From: Endomychus coccineus
Lineage: Eukaryota; Arthropoda; Insecta; Coleoptera; Endomychidae
DNA: 64,000 nt
NCBI GenBank assembly: GCA_958510875.1
Contig: OY294068.1
Coordinates: 82,641,978 to 82,705,977, forward strand
Direction: 5' to 3'
Shown piece after piece: positions 1 to 11,400 of this stretch (the first letter of the stretch is position 1; each line of letters starts with the position of its first letter). The position numbers and the translations under genes are program-made. The notes beneath the pieces are model-generated. The model did not search any database. It saw only the letters and a program-made list of their open reading frames with translations, and was not told where the DNA came from.

Positions 1-600
1 TATTTAATCGAGCCCAAGCCAAAAATACAGATAGTTATTTTAGCCGATATTATGTTCGGAAGACGGCTACAATTTCGAACTTTTTGGGAAAAATTGCCAA
101 TTTTGAAGCTCTGTATCTCTGGGCTGCGGTTGCGCCCAAATTGTAGCAAATTTTGACTATTTTAAAAATGTAGACGGCGACTTTTTCCATAAGTTGTAGT
201 TTGAGAAGTTATAAGCCAAAAACTTAAAGTCCGAAGATTTCGAGGTTTTTCCAGCACCAAGCAGTTATCACAGGTCTTTCGATGCTGCAAACTTTACACT
301 ATTGGTATCTATCCTAATAGCATCTCAAAAAATCAGAACAGTGCAATTTTTGGCTAACTATAACGCTTTAAATGACTGGCCTATTAATGTTATAACGAAT
401 GATTGTTACGTTTTAACTGAAGATAAAGCTTTAAAATTGATCGTTTAACAATAGGCAAGAAATGTGAACGTAGATTTATTATAAATTAATTACGAAACTA
501 TCCTGCAGCTCCACAACTGCAATTACAATTCCAAAAAATAGAATCCCTCATATTCATATCTTCCTCCTCCATACAATATTTATCATCCTCGGGATGAAAA
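1..600. repeat. Non-coding repeat-like DNA at window edge
   Basis: No open frame of note. The stretch around 90-330 has the look of a transposon end or mini-element (alternating AT-rich and GC-rich blocks without coding signal), but its limits cannot be set because the window starts inside it. Confidence 0.2.
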
Positions 601-1050
601 AATCTATCATTGCCAAGGAAGTGTTTGATACAATAATTTTAATCATAGAAAGGCGATCATACAGAAGTCGTTTAGATGTTGCATCTCTAGTGGATGTGAA
701 GAACATTCTTGATTTTCAAGTCAGAATCATACACAATATTACAAGAACAGAAATTGAGGACTGAATTGGAAGTCTTTTAACGAAAAAATCATGTGGTCTG
801 ATCGTGCTTTTTGGTTGTCTGAAAATGGATCAAATAAACAGTCAATTTACTAAAAATTATTCTAACAACAATGATGTATTTTGCTAAGTCTGAAATATGT
901 TTTTCAACTGTTAGAAGAATACATTTTCAAAAAAAATCCTATGAATGAATAACGCCTTAATGCCCTAGCAATTATGTTAGCGAATATAATAACATTTACA
1001 ATTTTCTCAAAAATTGCATGGAAAATTTTATTTCCCAGAAAGAGAAGATA
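600..1050 (+). pseudogene. Remnant of a hAT transposase C-terminus
   Basis: Broken frames around 860-1000 read FSTVRRI and RLNALAIMLANI, with stop codons and frame changes between. This matches the hAT dimerisation motif (SFSTLRRIK ... RLNALALM) known from ZMYM1-like hAT transposases. No ends could be found. Confidence 0.35.
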
Positions 1051-1154
1051 TGTATATATTTTACAAAAATCATAGTTCTAAGCGAGTTTTTATTATAATA
1101 AACTAGAATATTTCACAACTGTTGAAACATTAAAATACTAATAAATACGAAATA

Positions 1155-1345
1155 ATCACCCTTATCCACTACAAATTCTATTTAGTACGCAAGACCTTTC
1201 AGCTACCAAGTATCCATCATCAGAGTAAACTAGACGACAAAATGTACCTGTTTCAATAATATCTGAGCTGGAGATAACTCTGAATTTAATAAATTGCTTT
1301 CTCGCTTATACATTTCCATCCTTTCTAAATTACCTAGATACTTGT
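1155..1345 (-). repeat. PLE family 2 terminal repeat, copy 1
   Basis: Shares AATAATCACCCTTATCCACT, ACCTTTC.GCTACCAAGTA and CATCATCAGAGTAAAC blocks with copies at 1905-2118 and 2217-2440. The reverse strand contains the CTGATGA/GAAA module described under findings. The copy is diverged. Confidence 0.55.
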
Positions 1346-1499
1346 CCGCACGGTTTTAATTTAAAAATGTATTGCCTTAACGGTTTTTCAGTTTGTTCTT
1401 GCATATATAAATGGGTTTTATTGTAAGTTTAGAAAACAGGTTATGAAATTTATTGATTTCATTGTATTAGTTAAAAGTAATGGCTTCAGTTTGGTTAGT

Positions 1500-1905
1500 T
1501 GATTCCGTTGCATTTTCCGTTTTTGGTTAGAAATTATCTTGTTTATCAATCATTAGTTTCTGAAGTTTTTCAACTTCGTTTTTATAATGTTTCTCAAAAG
1601 GTTAATAATCTATGAACAAGACTATTGAATGGAACTATTTTATAATTAATTGGTATATATGGATCTGCTGAAATATATCTACCCGTTTTTCTGTATATGT
1701 CGATTTCAAAATGATGACTCATCTTTGATAATATTAATGTCAAGAAGGGGAAGCTGGTTATTCTTCTCTAATTCTACTGTGCATTAAATGAATAAAATTG
1801 GTTATTAAACTTGTTCAAAAACCCACTTAGATCAAAATCTTTACTTATAATTGCGAAAATATCATCGACAAAATATGTGGCAAACTTTTGAAAAGTCGTA
1901 TTGAT
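1500..1905 (-). pseudogene. PLE reverse-transcriptase fragment (family 2)
   Basis: On the minus strand, 1880-1770 reads ATYFVDDIFAIISKDFDLS, the FVDD active-site motif of Penelope-like reverse transcriptases, followed by a LPLLDINIIKDES segment in a shifted frame. Numerous stops and frameshifts show that it is dead. It is in the opposite orientation to the GIY-YIG part at 2846-3553, so the locus is either two insertions or a rearranged one. Confidence 0.5.
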
Positions 1906-2118
1906 AAGAAATAATCACCCTTATCCACTAAAAATACTATTAAAATACTGAGGACCTTTCGTCTACCAAGTAGCCACCATCAGAGTAAACTTAATTATAA
2001 ATCAAAATGTTCCTGTTTAAATACTATTTGGGGATAATAATGTAAGCAAAGGGTTACCCTCAACTGGAGATAAATCGGAATTTTATAATATGCTTTTTCT
2101 TTTATACATTTCCATCCC
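1905..2118 (-). repeat. PLE family 2 terminal repeat, left arm of an inverted pair
   Basis: Reads AATAATCACCCTTATCCACT ... and is matched in inverse orientation by 2217-2440, with about 100 bp between. Inverted terminal repeats are known in Penelope-like elements. The reverse strand carries the CTGATG-hairpin-GAAA module. Confidence 0.6.
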
Positions 2119-2216
2119 TTCTAAATTACCTCAGTACTGTGTTTTAGGAGTGATAACATTTCTTTAGGTAGCCGAATATATTCTGAATACACGTCACACC
2201 ATTTCTCAAGAAAGGC

Positions 2217-2440
2217 AATTTAGAAGGGATGGAAATGTATAAACGAAAAAGCTATTTATTAAATGAGGTTACCCTCAGGTAACCCTTTGTTTAAATTATT
2301 ATCCCCAAATAGTATTTAAACAGGAACACTTTCATTTATAATTTAGTTTACTCTGATGATGGGTACTTGGTAGTCGAAAGGTCCTCAGTATTTTAATAGT
2401 ATTTTTAGTAGATAAGGGTGATTATTTCTTATCAATAGTG
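2217..2440 (+). repeat. PLE family 2 terminal repeat, right arm of the inverted pair
   Basis: Inverse of 1905-2118 with scattered differences. The plus strand has CTGATGA (2353-2359), a stem-loop 2361-2375 and GAAA (2376-2379), the two-thirds core of a hammerhead motif. Confidence 0.6.
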
Positions 2441-2599
2441 TTATAATATATCCAGTGTGACCTCTTTATACTTCATTTTTGGAAAGTGATTTCATTTTGA
2501 TTTTCAGGTTTCAAATTCGCTTAGAAAAATATTGGCCAGTAAAGGGGAGAGTGGATTTCCAATTGCACATCCGCTTGTTTGAAGAAATTTTTGTTGCGT

Positions 2600-2645
2600 A
2601 TGCGAGCGCGCATGTGTATGTATGTGTGTGCGTGTGTGAGGGTGT
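2600..2645 (+). repeat. TG-rich simple repeat
   Basis: Short imperfect TG/TGTA microsatellite within PLE-derived DNA; no function is visible. Confidence 0.6.
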
Positions 2646-2845
2646 GTTATGGGCTACACCATCAGGTACCAAAAATATTGATTCATAATGTAGGTTGCAA
2701 TCGTGATGTGCTAATCGTCGATATTTTCCGCCAGTAAAATGACAATGATCTCCCCACAAATGTGACATATGGTTTCATTTATTATACTTACTAAGCTGAT
2801 TCTCAAATCAATAGATATATTACATTTTAGTTTTAAATCTATAAA

Positions 2846-3553
2846 TTCTATAGATTAATTGATGCATTAAGCAAAGATAATTTCCATTTGGAATTAAACA
2901 GAATCATAGATATTGCCAAAAATAACGGTTTTAATGTCAAGATAATTAATAAAATACTCCAAGATAAACTAAATAAAAAAGCATTAAACGTAATTTATCC
3001 GCAGATTAATAATAATACAAAATTAAATTTCACATGACTAACATATTTAGGTAAACATTCACTAAAAATATCTCAATTCCTTAAAAAACAGAATAAAAAC
3101 GTCGCCTTTAAAACAACAAATAACCTATGCTCGTATATTAATAACTCGAAATCTAAAAAAGATACATTAAAGAAATCTGGAGTTTACAGACTGAGATGTG
3201 ATGATTGTAGTGCTTTGTACATAGGACAAACTGGACGCAGTTTCAGCGTAAGGTTCAACGAACATTTGAGAAGTTACAGGCTCAAAAAAGAGGGCTCTAA
3301 TTACGCGAATCACCGGTTAGAACATAACCACAATTTCACCCTTAATCCCGATATTCTACATATTCAGGAAAAAGGACATAAACTTAATATACTAGAATCC
3401 ATAGAAATATTGAAACACTCAAAAAACAATAATAATGTAATATTAAATGATCAAATCGATACATATAATTCACCACTTGTTAACAATCTTGTAAATTCAC
3501 TCCCACCATTATCCACCCCCATCCTTCAATTTGTACCACATTCTGATCCCTAA
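2846..3553 (+). pseudogene. Penelope-like element 3' part with GIY-YIG endonuclease (family 2)
   Basis: One stop (near 3036) interrupts a frame that continues TYLGKHSLKISQF ... GVYRLRCDDCSALYIGQTGRSF ... ILESIEILKHS to 3553. The pair of cysteines before YIGQTGRSF.VRFNEH and the downstream histidine are the fused GIY-YIG nuclease typical of Penelope-like elements. In these elements the nuclease nicks target DNA to prime reverse transcription. The 5' reverse-transcriptase part is missing here. The same end appears, more decayed, at 40330-40760 and 45300-45620. Confidence 0.75.
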
Positions 3554-4860
3554 TATTTAAGGACATACTTTTAGATTTAGCTTTAGTTGATAACTCCTTG
3601 CTTTGAAAATGCCACAACGTGATGAAACAATTTGTCAGCATTTTTAAATTAAATGTTAAAAGTTTTGTGTAAAATTCGAGTTTTATTCTCAAACTTACTA
3701 AGCCTACACTAAAGGCTTTGTGTATGAACTCTCATTAGATTGAGCGCAGTTTTGAATGGGTAATAAGAGAGCTTCATAATCAAAATGAATTACAAAATAT
3801 ATGGGTAGTTTGTTTGAATGATTTTTGAATTTCAAATAATCTACAAGTATTCATTTTACCACAATGATAATTTTATTTATTCTTACTTTTGAATTTATTG
3901 AAACATCTCGCATAAGAATGTTATATTCTTAGTAGCAATTTGAGATTTTACTAGTCTTGATAAATTTTTACTTAGATAGTAATCAAATTTCAATATTGGA
4001 TCGACTGCAGTGGAGGATGATTCCTCTTCACGATAATACTTTTTGTTGTACGTATTTTCTCCACCCTGATTTTTCCTGATACATAATTAAATAACGAACA
4101 CATGGATGAAAATATTGTCAATTTTCTCAAATATTGAAATTTGTGAAATGGGAAGGGAGGAGGTGTTTCGTAAATTTAGAACATTACTGGAATGAGGGTT
4201 CGAAGATACTCCATCTGAAAAAATAGGTACAGGGTATAACTCAGCTGTTTGCCCAAGCAAAACAATATTCGTCGAAATTTTTAATGTTAATAACGCCATG
4301 TTATCTTGATTTTCTTTGTTTAGAACAATATAGGAAGATCTCGAACTATGTTTTATTATATTAAAACAACTTACAACATAATTAATAAATCTATAATTGT
4401 TGAACAATATTTTGATACAATTTTCTTTACTTCAGCCAGTTCTTATATATACCTGAGGATAAGATGCATTTATAGACTTCGAAACTGGTACCAATTTTTG
4501 ATGGATTTTGAGATAGAACCATATTAACTTCCAAAATCGATATGAACTCGCACTTGGGTGATGCCAATGATAAGATTTTCAAGAGTTTCATTCCTATTTA
4601 AAAAATTACAAATACACTAATCCCTCTATTCTATCCATAGAAACAGATCATCAAAATCTAAATTAAACATAGATTCAATTCTAGAGGTTCGGGGCATGTA
4701 TCAAGTCATTATGAAATGTGCATACAACAAAAATTTGCAAATTCATCAACTAAGTTAGCAATAAGAATTCTTTCACCCACGGTATAATATAATGGTAATG
4801 CGTCTCGTAGACTGTTATACATGACGAAAGCGTAGCCCAAGTCTGTGAAATTACATCTCT
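3554..4860. other. Intergenic DNA without recognised features
   Basis: AT-rich. A 106-codon open frame on the minus strand (4087-4407) shows no recognisable family and is judged chance. No RNA gene or repeat boundary could be supported. Confidence 0.4.
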
Positions 4861-5178
4861 TGCCGCAGGGTCGCTACCGTCGGATGTAAGAGAAGCTAAG
4901 GCGAGAACGATGATAAGCTGATATTTTTTACAGACATGTAATGTAAACAAAATCATTATCAACCTTAGCTCTGACCGGGATTTAACTCTCGAAAATTATG
5001 AAAGTTATCTAAGTTATCGTCTATTTCTATATTTCTACAATGAATTATAGAAGATGTATTAGTTGCGATGTCAGATTTGACAATGCACAGTGTTGACTAT
5101 TGTCCACCTTAATTCGTGAATTTACCCACTGTGCGCCATATAGCTCCTCTTACATCCGACGGTAGCGACCTTTGCGCA
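4860..5178. repeat. 36-bp inverted repeat pair
   Basis: About 4860-4895 (GGGTCGCTACCGTCGGATGT core) recurs inverted at 5143-5178 with few mismatches, 250 bp apart. The right arm abuts the broken end of the hAT copy. It may be the termini of a small element, but no target duplication was found. Confidence 0.4.
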
Positions 5179-7949
5179 GCGACCGTACCAGCTGCTTCAG
5201 TGACAAAATTAATTGTTGCCCAGCAAGAACCAACGTGGAGATATAGTTTCTCTTGGCAAAACATTTTTTTTGTTCATTTTTTGTTTTTTATTTTTTTCGA
5301 TTTTTAATATTTTTTTCTTTTATTTGGAATTTTTCATATTTTGTTTTTTTTTATTAATTTTATTGACTTTTTTATATATTAACGGAATTCTACGGTCTTT
5401 AGTTTGCGAAAAATGATCAATAATATTATCATAAAATGTATCATTTTTTTAATTGTTTTACTAAATCTTTTTCAATAGATATTAAACTAACATTATATAA
5501 ACGATGTTGTATTTCGCATGTAAGTTTTAATTCGTTTGAGAGTAGAAAATGATCTCTTAACCGATGCCGACGTGACAGGAATGGTAACTGTCAAATAAAC
5601 CAGTTTATAAGACTGAAGTAAAACTTGTTGCAAATCATTGTCTATCATATATTTTATTATATCGGCGTGACTGTCGTACTGACCTAAAATATCTTTATCC
5701 GAGTATACAAGGCAAATTCATTGTGCAGTGCTATTTTATCAAAAAATTTATATTTTAGAACTAAGTTATCTAAAAGTGTATTGGGAAACTCTTTTGAAAA
5801 AGATTCGAAAAATCTTCTATTCGTCAAGTCGAAAAACTTCAATTCATGTAAATCGGAAAATCGAATCTCAATTGACCTTTAATAGTATCTAAAATTTCAT
5901 AAAAAAGTTGTTCATAATGTAGTTTCTTGTCTACCAAATTATATGTTTTCCTCCTTTTCGCGGAAGGAGCCTCATAGTTGAAAAATTTTCAAATAAAATA
6001 TTAAAATGAAATTCTGTATTACAAAAACATTTTATCAATGAGATGTTTCAAACATTCACTTGAATAAATTATATCAGTGAATCTATATCGTAAATTTTGA
6101 AAAATAAGATCAGTTCAAATATTAGTTTAAAAGTATCAAGAAAAAACAAAAATTCTTCATTTTCTAAATAAGATTTCAAACCAACAGCAGCATTTAATGA
6201 AACCTGATCTGTTGAAAAGTCATCACTGTTTAATATAAAATCAAATTTTGTCTTTATTTTTATGCATGGTGAAAACCACGTGATGTAAAATTCCATCGAG
6301 TTGGAGCATTACAAGGAATTCTGTTTCCTACTATGTTATTTGAAACTTCAGTTCGTTTGGTGGATTTGCTAAAAAAATTTAAAAATGACGAGTTGGAAAA
6401 AAATTCTAACTTACTTAATGGAACTACATGCATTACTTAAAACCAAATTCATGTTGTGAGCGTAACAATGAGTGAAAATAGCCTGATAGTCCGTGCTATG
6501 AACCGGAAAATAAAAAAAACATGGAAGTTCGAATCAAAAAATTTTTTTTGCATTAGCTTCAGGAGGTTCTCAGGATCATTCATACACCTCAAAACCTCTT
6601 GGGAACCCCAACCCCACCCATTGGGGGTCGAAAATGGCCAATTTTGTCGATTTTACCACCCCAACGATGGATTGCAACTAAATCTGGCTTCGGATTCGTG
6701 TTCAGCGACCCAAAAAAACTCCTTGGTGCACTCGAAATGGCAAAAACACGTAAATTGCAAAATAACATATTAGGGGTGCAAAATTGGCCAATTTTGTGGT
6801 GAAATACCTCAACGATGAATTTTAAGTAAATCTGGCTTCGGAATCGTATTCAGTATGTAAAAAAAACAATTCAAGACTTGGCATGTTGCCAATTTGAGCG
6901 AGATTTTGGGCCATTTTCACCCCCAATGGGTGGGGTTCCCAAGAGGTTTTAAGGTGTATGAATGATCCTGACAACCTCCTAAAGCTGATGCAAAAAAAAA
7001 ATTTTGATGCGAACTTACAAGTTTTTTTTTATTATAGCTAAAATCCCGGTTCACAGCCTCAATTATGAGGCGAAACTGATTTTATTTTTGTTTGAAGACC
7101 GTTTGAATGTCCCGCCATTACAGATGCGCCGTCGTAAGTCTGAGCAATTAATTTATTCGCAAAGTAAAATCGTTGAAATGTTTCCATTAAAAAATTGAAT
7201 AAATTGACCGCTGTTCTTCCTGAACTAACATCAAAACCCTAAAAATCTTTTCACTAGTTGTCCATTTTCTACAAATCTAAAAATTATTGATAATTGTGAT
7301 TTACACGTTATATCTGTTGTTTCGTCAACCTGCCATGAAAAAAAAGGGACGTCCAATAATTCATCCTCATATGATTTCGAAGGACATAATTTATTGAATC
7401 AAGCATTTCGTTTTGTATTGTTTTTGAGGTGCCTGCAAATACTGACGCGTTACTCATAAAATCGTGAAATTTACTATCGTATTTACAAATAAATCTCAAT
7501 TCTCTAAAATTACCTTTATTAACTGAATTTTCAGTTTCATCATGCCCTCTGAAAGCCAAATCTTGAGATGATAAAGTCATAAAACAAAGCAAGCACCGAC
7601 GCCACACGCATGTGTCGTATTCCGTACCACACCTACCGTACTGAACTTAAAGGCGGGCGGCAGTCTAGCCTACTGAGCGTTGCCATTTCAGCTATGTTTT
7701 ACGGTATTCAGCAATTGGACTGGTCGGAAAAACGGCAACTGTGTTGAGCAACACGTGTTTACAGTTTAGGGTTTGAGAGTCTAGCCTCAGGGCACTATTA
7801 CCAGATTAAAAATAACTACTGAGAACGGGGAATTAATTGTAAAATTCACACAATTATTAGAGAAACAGGAAATAAAATAAAGAATGATCAACAAGATAAA
7901 TAGGTGAAGAGGCTGGGCCTCCTTAACCTCCTTCGAGGAGCCGCCACTG
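5170..7949 (-). mobile_element. Decayed hAT element, copy 1 (truncated, with nested insertion)
   Basis: Minus-strand relative of the element at 47023-49126. The 5' end is intact at 7949 (CAGTGGCGGCTCCTCG in element orientation). The other end stops near 5170, before the terminal inverted repeat. Coding remnants on the minus strand include QDLAFRGHDETENSVN (about 7560-7515), typical of ZMYM1-like hAT transposases, SLNAAVGLKSYLENEEF (about 6210-6160) and C-terminal dimerisation sequence toward 5400-5560. Frames are broken throughout. A foldback element (6488-7065) interrupts it. Confidence 0.65.
6488..7065. mobile_element. Foldback element A, nested in hAT copy 1
   Basis: About 150-bp inverted arms (6491-6640 and 6906-7045) begin with GAACCGGAAAATAAAAAAAA and contain TTGGGAACCCCAACCCCACC on the left with its inverse on the right. 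The uninterrupted homologous site in hAT copy 2 (near 47700) shows the insertion point directly: the sequence either side is continuous there. It has no coding capacity. Related termini occur at 32614-33345. Confidence 0.65.
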
Positions 7950-8303
7950 ATTACCATTATACTATATCGTGCTTTCACCATCCTTAGGACGAGTTATGAA
8001 TTGAGTTTGAAGATGCCACTGGGCGGCAAAACAATTATGAATATGTATAGTAAAAATAAATTTCACTTATAGTTTATTCTTCAAAGAATATTTAACAATT
8101 CAGATTATATTATATATATAGGTAAATTTTCTTAAAATTGTTGATCAATAGTGGTAAACACAAATAATTGATTGTTGAAGCCGTTACTTTATGGCAATTT
8201 ATTTGATTTATTATAATTCTTAAAAGGTTTTTGAACTCATTGCATTAAAAGGTATTTCAATGGAGAGTTTAAAGGCTATAAAAAACGCAAATGTTATTTT
8301 TAT

Positions 8304-8309
8304 TTTATT
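8304..8309 (-). promoter_or_regulatory. POLE2 polyadenylation signal
   Basis: AATAAA on the minus strand lies 26 nt downstream of the POLE2 stop codon. It is the first hexamer met and is followed by an A-rich stretch. This implies a very short 3' UTR, unless later signals are used. Confidence 0.5.
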
Positions 8310-8334
8310 GTAACAAAATAATTAATATAATTAT

Positions 8335-8412
8335 TCACAACCCACATTCTTCTATCATTCCATTATATGGAGTATATGATAAAAACTGGAAGCCATTTTC
8401 ACAAAAGGAACC
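8335..8412 (-). CDS. POLE2: POLE2 coding exon 9 and stop (residues 496-520)
   Basis: Following CTTTCAG the exon reads GSFCENGFQFLSYTPYNGMI and four more codons to EECGL, then TGA at 8337-8335. The GSF...GF.F.Y.P..... pattern is the usual carboxyl terminus of the family, so the gene is complete at its 3' end. Confidence 0.9.
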   Translation of the reverse strand, partial: GSFCENGFQFLSYTPYNGMIEECGL

Positions 8413-11400
8413 CTGAAAGAAGAAATTTTCTTAATTTCAAAGGATAATCAACGCTAAAATAAAAGTAATTTCTGTCAAAATTTCAGCAATACATTATCTG
8501 CAGAACTGTATGAACTCATGGCAGGAAAAACGGGGCCCTAAAAAAATGTTTATAAGATTATGAAAAAATCGAAATATTAATAGTTTTCAATGCTACCATC
8601 ATTATTATTGCTGTAGACATTGTCATCTTCAACAAACGCATCTGATGAAAAATTGAATTTACACATAATTAGTCACAGAAACAAGGTATCTTTAGGCTCA
8701 CTAATAGCCAAGTTACGGACTTCAGACGGACGGAGGTTTACACGAGCAACATGGTGAAAAATTCAGTCCGACGTTGCCAACTTGACGTTTAAAGTTAAAA
8801 ACGTGTTCAAGTCCGATATGTCTCCCAAAACAAGTGGAGCATATTTAATACGTTAATTCTTTTTTCATAAGGGCAATTAGCTGTTACTGTAACCACCAAG
8901 TTATTTGTATAAAAATCAAAAGTATATTCCCCAATGCACAAATAAAAAAATTATCTTTTCATGTTTAGGCATGTGTGCGTGAAAGGCTCTACTAATTTGG
9001 TAAAAAATGCTCGAAAGATAACTGCGTCATTGCATAATCTGACTGAATCTATTTCTAGATTCCTTGCATAGCACTAAATCTATCTTCAGATTCCTTGCAT
9101 AACAACTAAATCTATGTTTAGACAGATCTCAAGTTCGCCGATTGCACAACTAAATCTATTTTTAGATTCCTTGCCTAGCAACTAAATCCAATATTGCCCA
9201 ATATTGTGTAATAGCCCCAGATCATTGTTGACCGATACTTCTCAGACAACCCCTACCTTACCTGGTGAACACCTTCTTCAGCGAACTTTTAGGAGATGAA
9301 ATTTGATTAAGAGGATGGGGGATGGAGCTATGGCAAATTATCCAGAGAACTGCCCCTCAAATTTTGGCACCTGGGGCTCCATGCTGCAGAGGCTGATGGA
9401 CACCTGGAGAACAGCTGATGGACTGTAGCTGGAACTATCCTAGCTTATCTATTCGCATCTCCACAAATATATTTGCAACTACTGCATACATGCTCCATTC
9501 TGTTATTATTTTTTCCCGTAAGCAACCGCGCGGGCAGACTATTTGAAACCGTTAAGTTCAATTTGTTGTTTTTTGCGTGTTTGGAATTTCTTGGTGGCCG
9601 CGCTATGAAAGCACACACGAATTTAAGCAGTCAAAAGAGGGTACCTACTGAGTTGGTCTACATCATTCAACGATAGAGTAGCAAGGTTAGAATAAAAAAT
9701 AAACATAGAACATGATAAAGTTAAAAAAAATACTTACTGGGTTAATTACGCTACAATTCTTATACTGTCCTTGATAAGTCTCAGACTTATCGCCAATAAC
9801 AACTAGATCTGGTAAAGGATAAAGTCTCAAAGCGTAATCATAATCCCAATGTACAGGTAAAGCGTTTAATGATAGTGGACTCAAATGTCCCTGGCTTACG
9901 ATTGTACGCGTCACCTGCAAAGTTGAATATTAATGTTAATAGATACAAAGGTTTCCTAGTAATCGGAGCAAATCAATTCATGAGCTCCTCAAACATCGTT
10001 TTTAGTGTTAAATTCAATGTGTTTGTTACATAAATAGTGAGAACTTTAACCCTTCCCCTTTTAACTATTATTTGATTCAACTTTTAGTTGACTACTACCT
10101 ATGCTTGTTCCACATTTTACTGTTACTATGCTATGTTCCCCAGAGTTGTTATAGGAAAAAGCTGTTGAAAGTTTTTTGAGCGATGTATAAAATATAGTTT
10201 GGTAAATTAAAACGGAAAGTATAAAAATTTTCGCAAATAGCAAGCAATTAATTGCTGCCTGTAAATTGTTGATCCGATAAACTTACGTGGCAGTAAGCAG
10301 ACTGCTGGCGATTATTAACTGGTGATTAATTGAGGGCGATAAGCTTTCCTAGACAAAATTACACTTCAACAGAAGCGAAACTCTCCCTCCCACCTAGATT
10401 CAGTACGGCATTGTACAGTTATTGGATGATGTGTAAGGGTGGGCATGACATCTGTTAATACATGTGCGAGGTGCATGAAATTTTCATGTAACAATAGCTT
10501 CTAGGAAAAATAACAGGGCGCTTTTACCGTGGAAGTCTATATTCGTAAAAGTGGGTCTGTACTCGCCGTACTGCGCGCATTCCGTACTTGGTTTCAAATT
10601 CCTCCTCGCAGACCAGTTATTTACCGGAAATCAATTACGTTGTGGGTAAAAAACTTCAGAGATACAGGATCTGTTATTAGAAAGGGAGGTGCTTGAACAC
10701 CGGAAAACATCGAGCAACCAGGCTCAATCTTGAAACAACCTAATCGTTCCGCTCGCGAAAATGCGACCGCACTTCGGTGCCGTGATCGCATTGTACGGCG
10801 AATTCTTCTCAAGATTTTTAACTACATCCGAGGTTTATAAAGATTGTCCTAGCTTACGAAGATATTTCGTGAACCTAGATTCAAAATACTGAGTGATGCG
10901 ATTCACTTTAACGATGCATGAGGCGCTACTGTCATTTATCACAGTTATTAATTTTTGGGATAAATTAATCTTGGTGACCTTCAAGTGCTCCGAGGTTTAT
11001 GTACATCGTCCTGGGTTCCTGCAACCTCAAAATGAAGCAATTCGCACACAAATTCGCCGTATACCCTTTTTATTTCGCTCGGAACAGTGTTTGGACAATG
11101 ATGGACACCATACATTTTATTTAAATCAAATATTGTTTTTATTCGCCTTCGAAACTATGGCGAGAGGTTTGCCACATCCTGTATAGTATTATATTTAGAC
11201 TCCTTTCGACAGTGCGAATCGGATTTTTAAACGTTTTTAACCTTTATCCTTTCGATTCTTCTGAAGCCTAAGAACATCATAGATGTTCTCATTATTCCTT
11301 AAGGAAAAATATATTTATATTCTCGAAATGTTGCATTCTTAAGCCGACTATAAGTTGCAGCATTCCATGCCAAAAATCGAATTTTGCACAAGCAGGTTCT

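Noticed and set aside
4087..4407. 106-codon open frame on the minus strand
   Set aside because: No recognisable motif, no splice context and composition like the surrounding AT-rich DNA; treated as chance.
4770..4810. tRNA-like A box (GGTATAATATAATGGTAATG)
   Set aside because: No matching B box, cloverleaf or acceptor stem could be drawn; not called as a tRNA or SINE head.
5116..5416. Two overlapping frames rich in Phe and Leu
   Set aside because: They read through the poly-T stretch of the hAT 3' region.
9040..9190. Regularly spaced repeats reminiscent of a CRISPR array
   Set aside because: Units are degenerate and contiguous, without unique spacers, in an intron of a eukaryotic gene; called a minisatellite.
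10893..11186. 97-codon open frame on the plus strand
   Set aside because: Lies in the 3' part of the mariner-like remnant and does not match the transposase; non-coding element sequence.
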